DNA from: Streptomyces sp. NRRL F-6131
GTDB taxonomy: Bacteria > Actinomycetota > Actinomycetes > Streptomycetales > Streptomycetaceae
Assembly: GCA_000719695.1 (NCBI GenBank)
Contig: JOHN01000018.1
Coordinates: 1 to 64,000 of the forward strand
Reading direction: 5' to 3'
Length of the DNA stretch: 64,000 bases
Shown here in pieces: positions 1 to 9,818 of the stretch. A model generated the notes under the pieces. The model saw only the letters and a program-made list of their open reading frames with translations. It did not search any database and had not been told where the DNA came from. Both the position numbers and the translations under genes were made by a program. Numbering within the stretch: the first letter of the stretch is position 1; each line of letters starts with the position of its first letter.

Positions 1-1
1 C

Positions 2-1942
2 GCCCCCGCCCCCGTCCGGCCCGGCCGTGCCCGGCACGCGGTCACGGCCGCCCTGGCGACCGGCCCCTCCGGCTGGGTGGCCGTCGGCGCGCTGCCGCTG
101 GCCCTGCTCCTCTGGCTGCTGGCCCTGCCGCGGGTCCGGCTCGACCGGATGGACGACCTCGGCCTGCTCCAGGCCCTGCCCCCGCTCTGGTTCGCCGCGC
201 CCGTCCTGCTCACCGCGGGCTTCGTCGCCGTCCTGCGCGCCCCGGCGGTCAGCCACCGCTGGGCGGCCGGCTACGTGCTGGCCCTGATCCTGGTGATCCA
301 CGCGACGCCCAGCCTGCTCTACCCGACCCTGCGCTATGCCTGGGCCTGGAAGCACGTCGCGATCGTCGACGCCGTGCTGCGCCACGGCGGGGCGGTCCCG
401 GGCGCGGGCAAGCTGGACGTCTACAACCAGTGGCCCGGCTTCTTCGAGCTCCACGCGTTCGTGCTGCGCGCCACCGGCCTGGACTCCGTGCTCGGGTACG
501 CGTCCTGGTACCCCGTCGTCACCAACGTCCTGCTGCTCGGCCCGCTGCTGCTGCTCTACCGGAGCGTCACCACCGACCGCCGGCTGGTCTGGGGCGGGAT
601 CTGGCTCTACTACGCGACCGCCTGGGTGGGTCAGGACTACTTCTCCCCGCAGGCCCTCGCCTACCTGCTGCACCTGACCGTGATCGCCCTGGTGGTGCGC
701 GGACTGGCCGTGCGGCGCGAACTCGCCAGGGCCGCACGCGAGCCGTCGGCGCCGCCGGGGCCCCGGGGCGCCCGGGCCCTCGGGACGGTCCTCGACGGGT
801 CGTCGCGCGGCGGCTGGCGGGCCGCGCCGTTCGCCCTGCTGGTGGTCCTGATCGCCGCGATCGTCTCCTCGCACCAGCTCACCCCGATCATGCTGACGGC
901 CAGCCTGCTCCTGCTGGCCCTCGCCCGCCGCAACCGCCGCACGGTCCTGCCGGTGCTCGCCGTCGTGGTCGCGCTGACCGCGCTCTGGGACGCCACCGTC
1001 GCCCGGCCGTTCGTCTCCGCCAACCTGAGCGGCCTGGTCGCCGCCCTCGGTTCGCCGGACCACAACGCGGTCGCCGGCCTCGCCCGGCTCGGCGCGGCTC
1101 CTCCGGGACAGATCCTCGCCTCGTGGGCCGACCGCGGGCTGACGGCCGGCGTCCTCCTGCTGGCCGTGGCCGGCGCCCTGCGCCACCGCTGGGTGCGCCG
1201 GGCCGGCCTGCTGCCGCTGCTGGCGGCCCCGATCGCGGTCCTGCTGGCCAACGCCTACGACGGCGAGATGCTCTTCCGCGCCTACCTGTTCGCCCTCCCG
1301 GCCGCCGCGTTCCTGGCCGCCGCGCTGCTCTGGGGCAACCGGGCGGGCACCCGCGAGCTGGACGCCCTCCCGCCCGGGACCCCGCCCCGGCCGGCCACCC
1401 GCCCGGGCGGCCCGCTGCGGACCGGCGTCTGCGCCGTCCTGCTGCTCGGCCTCCTCGCCGGCACCCTCTTCGGGTACTACAGCAAGGAGGCGATGAACTA
1501 CTTCACGCCGCGGGAGGTCGCGGCGGTGCGCTACGTCGCCGACACCCCGGCGGGCTCCCGGATCATCTCGCTGACCGCCAACGAGCCGGGCGGCGAGCTG
1601 GGCTACGACACGCACGACCGGCTCGTGCTGGGCGACGCCGCCGGCGAGGACCTGCGGCACCTGGCGGCCGACCCGGGCGACGCGCTGCGCACCGCGCTGG
1701 CGAGCCCGAACGCCGCCGGCGGCCCCACCTATCTGATCCTCACCCGGGCCCAGGTCGTCGACTGCGAGCTGACCGGCCTGCTGCCGGCCTCCGCCGTCCA
1801 GGGCCTGGCCGCCGCGGCGGCGGCCGAGCCCACGCTGCGGCGCGTCTACGCCAACGAGGACGCCGTCGTCTACCGGTACACCGACTCCGACACCGACGCC
1901 GCGGGCGGCACCCCCGCCCCCTCCGGAGGGAGCACGCCATGA
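2..1942 (+). CDS. polytopic membrane protein (5' end outside window)
   Basis: The frame is open from base 2, so the true start lies left of the window; an internal GTG at 77 would leave 621 residues. The protein alternates Leu/Ala/Val-rich segments (roughly ten predicted membrane spans) with short loops, and ends in a soluble tail of about 140 residues that is Ala-rich and closes Gly/Thr/Pro-rich. The layout resembles actinobacterial integral membrane proteins next to polysaccharide genes, including GT39-like glycosyltransferases, but I see no diagnostic catalytic motif and assign no reaction. The stop overlaps the next gene's start as ATGA, so the two are translationally coupled. That suggests a joint role at the membrane with the GH16 enzyme (inference). 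Confidence 0.7.
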   Translation, partial: APAPVRPGRARHAVTAALATGPSGWVAVGALPLALLLWLLALPRVRLDRMDDLGLLQALPPLWFAAPVLLTAGFVAVLRAPAVSHRWAAGYVLALILVIHATPSLLYPTLRYAWAWKHVAIVDAVLRHGGAVPGAGKLDVYNQWPGFFELHAFVLRATGLDSVLGYASWYPVVTNVLLLGPLLLLYRSVTTDRRLVWGGIWLYYATAWVGQDYFSPQALAYLLHLTVIALVVRGLAVRRELARAAREPSAPPGPRGARALGTVLDGSSRGGWRAAPFALLVVLIAAIVSSHQLTPIMLTASLLLLALARRNRRTVLPVLAVVVALTALWDATVARPFVSANLSGLVAALGSPDHNAVAGLARLGAAPPGQILASWADRGLTAGVLLLAVAGALRHRWVRRAGLLPLLAAPIAVLLANAYDGEMLFRAYLFALPAAAFLAAALLWGNRAGTRELDALPPGTPPRPATRPGGPLRTGVCAVLLLGLLAGTLFGYYSKEAMNYFTPREVAAVRYVADTPAGSRIISLTANEPGGELGYDTHDRLVLGDAAGEDLRHLAADPGDALRTALASPNAAGGPTYLILTRAQVVDCELTGLLPASAVQGLAAAAAAEPTLRRVYANEDAVVYRYTDSDTDAAGGTPAPSGGSTP

Positions 1943-3360
1943 CGACCGTCCGACCGTGGACCCTCGCCCGTCTCCTGCCGGCGCTGACCGGCTGGTGCGC
2001 CCTCGCCGCCCAGTTCCTCCCCGCCGGGCAGCCGCTGCGGGCCGCCCTCGCGGCCGGCTTCCTGCTGGTCGGGCCGGGGGCGGCGGCCGCGGACTGGGCG
2101 AGGCCGCTGCCCTGGCCGGCCGCGGGACCGGACCGGCTGAGCGCCGCCGGCCTGGCCGTCGCGCTGAGCCTGGCGTTCGGGGCGCTGACCGCGGAGGCGC
2201 TGTTCTTCACCGGTTCCTTCACGGCGGCCCGCGGGCTCCTGGTGCTCGCCGTGCTCACCACCGTGCTGACCCTGCTCCCGCGCCGGCTGCGCCGCCGCCC
2301 GGTGGCGAGCGCCCGGGCGACCGGAACCGGACCGGAGCCCGAGCCCGAGCCCGAGCCCGGGGCGAGCACGGACCCGGACCCCGGTCCCGTCGCGGGTCGC
2401 CCGCGCCGCCCCGGGCGGGGCGACCGCCGTCCGCCGGTCCGGTGGCGGCTGCTCACCACGGCGACCGTCCTGGTGCTCTGCGCCGCCTGCGGAGCGAGCG
2501 GCGGCACCGGCAGCACCGCCGCCGGCGGCGGGGGCGGCAACGGCGTCGCCGGCGTCCTCAGCCCGGGCAGCCCCACCGCCGCCGCCACGGAACCGTCCGA
2601 CACGCCCCCGCCGGTCGGGGCCGACCAGCCGCCGGCGACCGGCTCCTGGCGCCCGGTGTTCCGCGACGACTTCGACGGCTCCGCCCTCGACCACTCGGCG
2701 TGGGCCACCTGCTACGACTGGAACAACCGCGGCTGCACCAACGCCGGCAACCAGGAGGACCAGTGGTACCTCCCGGGCCAGGTCTCGGTGGCGAACGGCA
2801 AGCTGACGCTCACCGCCGAGCGCCGGCCCACGCCGGGCAGCGACGGCAAGACCTACCCGTGGACCTCCGGCATGGTCTCCACCGGCCGCGACCAGTGGGA
2901 CGGCACGCCCCGGAAGACCTTCACCTACGGCTACTTCGCCGCCGCCATCCGCACCACCGACCAGGCGCTCGGCATGTTCCCGGCCTTCTGGCTGCTCCCG
3001 GCCGGCACCCGCGGCGGACTGCCGGAGCTGGACATCGCCGAGTTCATCAACACCGACCGGTATGCCGACCTCAACCTGCACGCCGAGGCGCCCGACGGCA
3101 CCGACGTCGACGCCCACTACGCCCACGGTCCGGCCGACTTCTCGGTCGGCTACCACGTCTTCGGGCTCGACTGGGAGCCCGACGCCGTCACCTGGTACGT
3201 CGACGGCGTCCAGGTCTTCCAGGTCACCGACAGGGCCGTCGTCCCGGACACGCCGATGGAGATGATCCTCAATCTCGCCGTCGGCTACCACCAGTCACCA
3301 CCGGCGGACGTCGACCGGACCCAGGTGGACGTCGACTGGGTGGCGGTCTGGCAGCACTGA
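1939..3360 (+). CDS. membrane-anchored family GH16 glycoside hydrolase
   Basis: 473 residues. Residues 1-115 contain about three hydrophobic segments. A Glu-Pro and Pro/Arg-rich linker, a further hydrophobic stretch near 170-185 and a Ser/Gly/Pro/Thr linker follow. The GH16 beta-jelly-roll domain covers about 235-473: it opens with FRDDFDGS, carries the catalytic signature ELDIAE (E363, D365, E368, matching ExDxxE with nucleophile and acid/base glutamates) and ends with the family-typical DWVAVWQ strand. GH16 enzymes cleave beta-1,3, beta-1,4 or mixed-linkage glucans and galactans; the substrate cannot be told here. The catalytic domain is probably outside the cell, tethered by the N-terminal segments (inference). 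The start overlaps the upstream stop (ATGA). Confidence 0.88.
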   Translation: MTTVRPWTLARLLPALTGWCALAAQFLPAGQPLRAALAAGFLLVGPGAAAADWARPLPWPAAGPDRLSAAGLAVALSLAFGALTAEALFFTGSFTAARGLLVLAVLTTVLTLLPRRLRRRPVASARATGTGPEPEPEPEPGASTDPDPGPVAGRPRRPGRGDRRPPVRWRLLTTATVLVLCAACGASGGTGSTAAGGGGGNGVAGVLSPGSPTAAATEPSDTPPPVGADQPPATGSWRPVFRDDFDGSALDHSAWATCYDWNNRGCTNAGNQEDQWYLPGQVSVANGKLTLTAERRPTPGSDGKTYPWTSGMVSTGRDQWDGTPRKTFTYGYFAAAIRTTDQALGMFPAFWLLPAGTRGGLPELDIAEFINTDRYADLNLHAEAPDGTDVDAHYAHGPADFSVGYHVFGLDWEPDAVTWYVDGVQVFQVTDRAVVPDTPMEMILNLAVGYHQSPPADVDRTQVDVDWVAVWQH

Positions 3361-3456
3361 GCGCCGTGACCGCCGGGGAGGCCGGCAGACCGGGGGGAGC
3401 CGGAGGCACCGGGGGGCCAGACATCCGGGGGAAGCCCGGCACGCCGAGGAGGCACC

Positions 3457-4794
3457 GTGAACCGCACCAGCCCCGCGCTGGACCGCACGACACCGGTCCT
3501 GCTGGTCAGGGTGGGCCGCTACCCGCTCGCGCACGGCCCGGTCGGCGCCGTCCGCTCGCTGGGCCGGGTCGGTGTCCAGGTCCGGGCGATGGTCGAGGAC
3601 CGGCTCACCCCCACGGCGCTCTCCCGCTACCTGACCGGCGCGGTCGTCCGCCCCACCAGCGGGCGCGAACCCGTCGAGCAGCTGGTCGGGATCGTCGAGG
3701 ACGTCGGCCGGCGGCTCGTCCGCGAGTCCGGCCGCCGGTGCGTCGCCCTGCCGACCGACGACGAGGCCGCCGTCCTGCTGGCCGAGCACGCCGCCGAGTT
3801 CGCCCCGTACTTCCTGCTGCCGCCGGTGCCCGCGGCGCTGCCGCGGCGGCTGGCCGACAAGGGCGCCCTCTACGCCGACTGCCTGCGGTACGGGATCCCG
3901 GCGCCGCGCAGCGCCGCGCCCGCCGACCGCGACGCACTGCTGGAGGCCGCGGGGCGCTGCGGCTACCCGCTGGTGCTGAAGAACCTGGCGCCCTTCACCC
4001 GGCTGAGCCACCCCGTGGTCGGCCACGCCACGGTGGTCCGCGACGACGGCGAACTGCTGCGCCACTGCCCGCCGGAGGGCCCGCTGTCGGTGCTCGCCCA
4101 GGAGTACCTGCCCGACGCGCAGACCGAACACTGGATCACCCACCTGTGCTGCGGCGCCGGCGGCGAGCCGCTGGCCCTGTTCACCGGGCGCAAGCTGCGG
4201 TCCTACCCGCCGTCGGGGGGCTTCACCACCCGGGCGGTCGCGCTGCCCAACCCCGAACTGGCCGGGCTGGCCGCCGGCCTCTGCCGGCGGATCGGCTACA
4301 GCGGCATCGCCGACCTGGACTGGCGGCTGGACTTGCGCGACGGCCGGTACAAGCTGCTCGACTTCAACCCCCGCGCCGGAGCCCAGTTCCGGCTCTTCGA
4401 GACGGTGGACGGCGTGGACGTCGTCCGGGCCCTCCACCTCTCGCTCACCGGCCGCCCGGTCCCGCGCGGACCCCAGCTGGACCGGTACTACGGCGTCGGC
4501 CAGCTCGACGCGCTCTCCGCCGCCGTCGCGCTCTGGCGCGACCACCGCCCGCCCACCGACCTGCGGCCGCGCCGCTCCACCGAGCGCGCCTGGCTCTGCC
4601 ACGACGACCTCGTCCCGGCGGCCGCGATGACCGTCCGCTTCACGGGCCAGGCGATCCGCCGGGTCGCCGGCCAAATTCCCGTCCGAGCCACGGCCGTCCG
4701 CGCCACTGTCGACAGAGTCGCTGCCGTCCGAGCCACTGCCGACCGCGCCACGGCCGTCCGAACCACCGTCCGAGCCAGAGGAGGCTCGTCATGA
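3457..4794 (+). CDS. ATP-grasp carboxylate-amine ligase family protein
   Basis: 445 residues, GTG start preceded by GAGGAGG. The order of an N-terminal Rossmann-like half, a central ATP-binding segment (conserved Lys in VLKNLAPF) and a C-terminal metal/ATP site with LDFNPRAG (Asp, Asn and Arg at about residues 302-306) marks the ATP-grasp superfamily, which joins a carboxylate to an amine or thiol through an acyl phosphate. The substrates are unknown. The last about 40 residues are a degenerate Val-Arg-Ala-Thr repeat that looks like slippage expansion and is probably dispensable. The stop overlaps the start of the flavin enzyme (ATGA). Ligase plus monooxygenase suggests tailoring of an amino-acid-derived metabolite or of a glycan substituent (inference). 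Confidence 0.82.
   Translation: MNRTSPALDRTTPVLLVRVGRYPLAHGPVGAVRSLGRVGVQVRAMVEDRLTPTALSRYLTGAVVRPTSGREPVEQLVGIVEDVGRRLVRESGRRCVALPTDDEAAVLLAEHAAEFAPYFLLPPVPAALPRRLADKGALYADCLRYGIPAPRSAAPADRDALLEAAGRCGYPLVLKNLAPFTRLSHPVVGHATVVRDDGELLRHCPPEGPLSVLAQEYLPDAQTEHWITHLCCGAGGEPLALFTGRKLRSYPPSGGFTTRAVALPNPELAGLAAGLCRRIGYSGIADLDWRLDLRDGRYKLLDFNPRAGAQFRLFETVDGVDVVRALHLSLTGRPVPRGPQLDRYYGVGQLDALSAAVALWRDHRPPTDLRPRRSTERAWLCHDDLVPAAAMTVRFTGQAIRRVAGQIPVRATAVRATVDRVAAVRATADRATAVRTTVRARGGSS
4681..4778 (+). repeat. degenerate tandem repeat inside the 3' end of the ATP-grasp gene
   Basis: Imperfect copies of an 11-12 base element resembling GTCCGAGCCAC, some spaced by GCCGTCCG, run through the last third-of-a-domain of the ATP-grasp gene and encode its Val/Arg/Ala/Thr tail. 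The reading frame is kept open across the array. It ends just before the ribosome binding site (GAGGAGG) of the next gene. Confidence 0.7.
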
Positions 4795-6071
4795 CCACTC
4801 CGCACACCGTTCCCGTCGCGGTCGTCGGGGCAGGCCCCTACGGGCTCTCCGTCGCCGCCCACCTGAAGGCCCGGGGCGTGCCGATGCGCGTCCTCGGCGT
4901 GCCGATGGAGAGCTGGCGGACCAGGATGCCCGCCGGGATGTTCCTCAAGTCCACGCCCCGGGCCTCCTCGATCTCCGATCCGGCCGGACGGTACGGCCTG
5001 GCCGACTTCCGGGCCGCCTCGGGCCTGCCGCCGGTGGGCGACCGCTACGCCGTGCCGCTGGACGAGTTCGTCCGGTACGGCGAGTGGTTCCAGCGGGCCT
5101 GCGTGCCCGAGGTGGAGCGCGCCGCGGTGCTGGGGGTCGGGCGGACGCCGGACGGCTTCCGGCTGGAGCTGGACACCGGCGAGGTGTTCGCCGCCGGGGC
5201 CGTCGTCCTGGCCGGCGGGTTCCCGCCGTACGCGCGGGTCCCGGCCGTGCTGGGCCCGCTGGTCGACGCGGGGCTCGCCTCGCACACGGCCGACCACGCC
5301 GACCTGGCGAAGTTCAGCGGCCGGCGGGTGGCGGTGGTCGGCGCCGGGCAGTCGGCGCTGGAGAGCGCCACGCTGCTGCACGAGGCGGGTGCCGAGCCCG
5401 TCCTGGTGGCACGCACCGGCGAACTGCTGTTCGGCGACCCGCCGGACTCCGAGCTGCCCGCCGACCGTCCGTGGCCGGTGCGGCTGGCCAAGCCCGGCTC
5501 GCCGCTCGGCCCCGGCTGGTCGTTCACCGCGTTCAGCCGGGCCACCGGGGCCTTCCGTCACCTGCCGGACGCGACCCGGGCCAGGCTGGTGCGGACCGTG
5601 CTCGGCCCGGCCGGTGGCTGGTGGCTCCGGGAGCGGTTCGAGGGCCGGTTCCCGGTGCTCGTCGGGCACGAGCTGGCCGCCGCCGAGCGGACGGGGGGCG
5701 CCGTCGGCGACCGGGGCCGGGACGGGGGCGGTGACAGGGGCGGGGCCGGTGACGGCGGTGTGCGGCTGACGCTGCGCGGGACGACCGCGGTGCTGGAGAC
5801 GGACCACGTGCTGGCCGCCACCGGGTACCGCGTCGACGTCGGACGGCTCGGCTACCTGTCGCCGGAGCTGCGCGGCATGACGGCCCGGCGCAACGGGGGC
5901 GCGCCCAGGCTCTCCGCGAGTTTCGAGTCCTCCGTCCCCGGGCTGTACTTCACCGGGATGTCCGCCGCCGACACGTTCGGGCCGCTGATGCGGTTCGTCT
6001 GCGGCACCGGCTTCGCCGCCCGGCGGATCAGCCGGTCGGTCGCGGCCTCCCCGGCGGCGGGGCGGCGCTGA
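4791..6071 (+). CDS. FAD-dependent oxidoreductase, N-hydroxylating/Baeyer-Villiger monooxygenase type
   Basis: 426 residues. The FAD-binding Rossmann signature VVGAGPYGLS is at residues 9-18; a second nucleotide-binding signature, VAVVGAGQSALES, near 180-192 would take NAD(P)H. An ATGY motif near 344 closes the FAD domain. This two-Rossmann layout is typical of flavin monooxygenases and lysine/ornithine N-hydroxylase relatives. A Gly/Asp/Arg-rich insertion sits near 305-325. Translationally coupled to the ATP-grasp gene, so both probably act on one substrate. The 3' end overlaps the convergent kinase gene by 44 bases. Confidence 0.83.
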   Translation: MTTPHTVPVAVVGAGPYGLSVAAHLKARGVPMRVLGVPMESWRTRMPAGMFLKSTPRASSISDPAGRYGLADFRAASGLPPVGDRYAVPLDEFVRYGEWFQRACVPEVERAAVLGVGRTPDGFRLELDTGEVFAAGAVVLAGGFPPYARVPAVLGPLVDAGLASHTADHADLAKFSGRRVAVVGAGQSALESATLLHEAGAEPVLVARTGELLFGDPPDSELPADRPWPVRLAKPGSPLGPGWSFTAFSRATGAFRHLPDATRARLVRTVLGPAGGWWLRERFEGRFPVLVGHELAAAERTGGAVGDRGRDGGGDRGGAGDGGVRLTLRGTTAVLETDHVLAATGYRVDVGRLGYLSPELRGMTARRNGGAPRLSASFESSVPGLYFTGMSAADTFGPLMRFVCGTGFAARRISRSVAASPAAGRR

Positions 6072-7200
6072 GCGGGCCGGCCGGGGCACCCCCGCGGGGG
6101 GCCGCAGCGGCGGCACCCCCCGCCGCGGCGGCCTCGGCCCGGGCCGCCTCCGCCAGGACCGGCACCACCGTCGTGCGCAGCCAGTCCCGGTCGTGGGCGA
6201 ACCGCCAGGACTTCTGGAGGTTCGCCGACACGTGCCAGAGCCAGGTCAGCAGGACGATCTCGGCCGGGGGCAGGGCCGCCCCGGCGGGAGCAGGGAGGCC
6301 GGCGCGCAGCGCGGCGACGACCTGGGCGCCCCAGCCGAGGCCGTCCCGGATCCGGCCCAGGCCGAGCAGGAAGGTGCAGACGTCCACCTCGACCGGGCCG
6401 TCCGGCACGGCCCCGGCCCAGTCGACCAGCCCGGTGACCCGCCCCGGCGGTGCGTCCAGCAGGACGTTGCCCGGCGCGAAGTCCCCGTGCGTCCAGCCGA
6501 CCGCCGTCGGCCGGCCGGTCAGCCCCCGGTGGAGGCGCCGCCGGACCGCCGCCAGCCCCGCCGCGCCGGGCCCGGAGCGGCACCAGGGCAACCGGTGGGC
6601 GAGGACGGCCAGCCGCGGTCCGATCCAGCCGTCCAGCAGTGCGGCGGTGGACGGCCGGACCGTCCCGGTGGCCCGGTGCAGTCGCTCCACCGCGTCGACG
6701 GCAAGCCGGGTGATCAGGGCGGTGTCCTGCGGCCGGTGGGCGAGCAGGGCGTCCGCGGGCGTTCCGGGCCGCCATTCCTGGACCAGGAAGGGGGGCGCCG
6801 CACCGAGGCGGGAGTCGACGGGGGCGGGCAGCAGCGCGCGCCAGTCGGCGTCCAGTCGGCCGTCCGCCGCCAGGGCGCCCAGCACGTCGCGCTCCCGGGC
6901 GAGGGCCGCCGCGGCCCGGGCCGTCCGCGGGCTCTTCACCGCGAACGCCCGGTCACCGTCCTCCCAGCGCAGGACCAGCACGTCCGAGTGGCCCTGCGGC
7001 GGACGGAGCAGCCTCGGCGGCCGTTCGGGGCGGAGCTGCCGGGCCACCCGCCGGGCCCGCCGGGCGTCGCCCGGCGCGGCGAGTGCCCCGGGCCGGGCGA
7101 CCAGGACCCCGGGCAGTGCCCCGCGCACCAGGACGGGTCCGCCCCGACGGGCCCGGGACGGGCGCGGGGTGAGACGGCGCATGACTCGATTACGGCACAC
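6028..7200 (-). CDS. aminoglycoside phosphotransferase (APH) fold kinase
   Basis: Up to 390 residues from a GTG at 7200; an in-frame ATG at 7182 would give 384. The Brenner-type catalytic loop WTHGDFAPGNVLLD and the metal-binding VDWAG that follows identify the APH/choline-kinase fold. The upstream VKSPRTARA segment supplies the ATP-contacting Lys. These enzymes phosphorylate small-molecule hydroxyls; nothing here says which. The C-terminus is an Ala/Gly/Pro-rich tail of about 45 residues that overlaps the convergent oxidoreductase gene. Resistance activity should not be assumed, as most actinobacterial APH-fold proteins are uncharacterised. Confidence 0.78.
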   Translation of the reverse strand: MCRNRVMRRLTPRPSRARRGGPVLVRGALPGVLVARPGALAAPGDARRARRVARQLRPERPPRLLRPPQGHSDVLVLRWEDGDRAFAVKSPRTARAAAALARERDVLGALAADGRLDADWRALLPAPVDSRLGAAPPFLVQEWRPGTPADALLAHRPQDTALITRLAVDAVERLHRATGTVRPSTAALLDGWIGPRLAVLAHRLPWCRSGPGAAGLAAVRRRLHRGLTGRPTAVGWTHGDFAPGNVLLDAPPGRVTGLVDWAGAVPDGPVEVDVCTFLLGLGRIRDGLGWGAQVVAALRAGLPAPAGAALPPAEIVLLTWLWHVSANLQKSWRFAHDRDWLRTTVVPVLAEAARAEAAAAGGAAAAAPRGGAPAGPLSAAPPPGRPRPTG

Positions 7201-7242
7201 CCGCGGCGGTTTCGCCTCGCCGGGTGGCCCCGGTGAGTTCCG

Positions 7243-7911
7243 TCAGCCCACCAGCCGGGACAGCTCGATCGAGTGGCCCGTCCGCTCCACCTTGGCCCGC
7301 AGGTACCGGACGTTGCTCTCCGACAGGTGCACGCCGGTCGGCACCCGTCGTTCGACCGTGATGCCCAGCCCGGCCAACTGCGCGGCCTTGTCCGGGTTGT
7401 TGCTCAGCAGCTCGATCCCCTCGACGCCGAGTGCGGCGAGCATCTGCGCGGCGGCCGTGTAGTCGCGCCCGTCCTCCGGCAGCCCGAGCGCCGTGTTGGC
7501 GTCGTAGGTGTCCAGGCCGGAGTCCTGGAGCGCGTAGGCGTCGAGCTTGTTGTAGAGGCCGATGCCGCGTCCCTCCTGCCGCAGGTACAGCAGGTACCCG
7601 CCGCTCCCGGCGATCCGCTCGACGGCCTCGCGCAGCTGCGGGCCGCAGTCGCACCGGTCCGAGCCGAACACGTCCCCGGTCAGGCACTCCGAGTGCAGCC
7701 GCACCAGGGGCGTCCCGCCCTCCGGCACCGTGCCGAGCGCCAGCGCCAGGTGCTCCGCCCCGTCCGCCAGTCCGTGGAAGGTGAACACCTCGGCCTCGGC
7801 CCGGTACCCGTCCGGGAAGGTCAGCGGGATCCGCACCCGGGCCCGCACCCGGGCGGTGCCGGCGGCCGGCTGGGAATCGTTCTGCTGCTGCGGCAGCTGG
7901 ACCTGCGGCAT
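7243..7911 (-). CDS. ribA: GTP cyclohydrolase II
   Basis: 222 residues, ATG start with GGAGG seven bases upstream. GTP cyclohydrolase II opens the imidazole ring of GTP to give 2,5-diamino-6-ribosylamino-4-pyrimidinone phosphate, the first step of riboflavin synthesis. The zinc site HSECLTGDVFGSDRCDCG (three Cys) and the catalytic segment LRQEGRGIGLYNK are intact. It stands alone without a RibB domain, and no other rib gene is adjacent, so it may be a second copy or part of a deazaflavin/7-deazapurine-related need (inference). The upstream promoter region has an inverted repeat but no recognisable FMN riboswitch. Confidence 0.93.
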   Translation of the reverse strand: MPQVQLPQQQNDSQPAAGTARVRARVRIPLTFPDGYRAEAEVFTFHGLADGAEHLALALGTVPEGGTPLVRLHSECLTGDVFGSDRCDCGPQLREAVERIAGSGGYLLYLRQEGRGIGLYNKLDAYALQDSGLDTYDANTALGLPEDGRDYTAAAQMLAALGVEGIELLSNNPDKAAQLAGLGITVERRVPTGVHLSESNVRYLRAKVERTGHSIELSRLVG

Positions 7912-7954
7912 GGCTGGGCCTCCGTGACGGACGGTTCTCCTGGGACTCGGCTGT

Positions 7955-7992
7955 CGACGGTACTAGGTAGTTCCAATTTGAACAACATACTT
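7955..7992 (-). promoter_or_regulatory. putative ribA promoter with overlapping inverted repeat
   Basis: An AT-rich island in otherwise very GC-rich DNA. On the minus strand a TAGTAC -10-like box (plus 7960-7965) lies about 50 bases before ribA. Just upstream is a near-palindrome, GTTCAAATTGGAAC (7970-7983), with two mismatched positions. Placement over a promoter suggests a repressor site of MarR or HxlR type, but the regulator is not identifiable. The rest of the 315-base ribA-gdhA gap shows no gene. Confidence 0.4.
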
Positions 7993-8091
7993 CCCGGGTG
8001 CACGGAAGGTCGGTGCAGCTCACGAACCGCGGAAGGGGTCGACTCCGACCGGATAGGGGCGGACAAACAGGGGGCGGCGGTGGAAGACTGA

Positions 8092-9606
<1,515 letters not shown>

Positions 9607-9630
9607 CCCGGTCCTGACGGCCCGCGGTCC

Positions 9631-9725
9631 CGTCTCCGGGATCCCGGCCCGAGGCGGTCTCCGGGTCCCGGCCCGGACCGTCTCCAGGTCCCGGCCCGGA
9701 GCGTCTCCGGGATCCCGACACGAGG
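9631..9725 (+). repeat. four imperfect about 24-base direct repeats downstream of gdhA
   Basis: Four tandem units built on CGTCTCCGGGATCCCGGCCC, each differing by one to four bases, fill most of the space between the gdhA stop and the terminator hairpin. No protein or known RNA family is apparent. Repeat expansion by slippage is the simplest reading. Confidence 0.75.
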
Positions 9726-9737
9726 TCGTCACCCCAT

Positions 9738-9772
9738 CTCCCCGACCGGCGCCGTTTCGGCTGGTCGGGGAG
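9738..9772 (+). terminator. strong hairpin, likely gdhA terminator
   Basis: CTCCCCGACC and GGTCGGGGAG form a perfect 10-bp stem, with an inner GCCG-TTT-CGGC stem. There is no T-run, which is usual for Streptomyces terminators. It ends 46 bases before the next start codon, so an operator role for the downstream gene is also possible. Confidence 0.65.
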
Positions 9773-9818
9773 GTGGCAGGTTGTCAGGAGCGGTCCGGGC
9801 GGCCTACGTTCTCCGTCC

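Noticed and set aside
6028..7200. Antibiotic-resistance phosphotransferase
   Set aside because: The APH fold is clear, but nothing links it to a drug. Such kinases are widespread in actinobacteria, so only the fold is stated.
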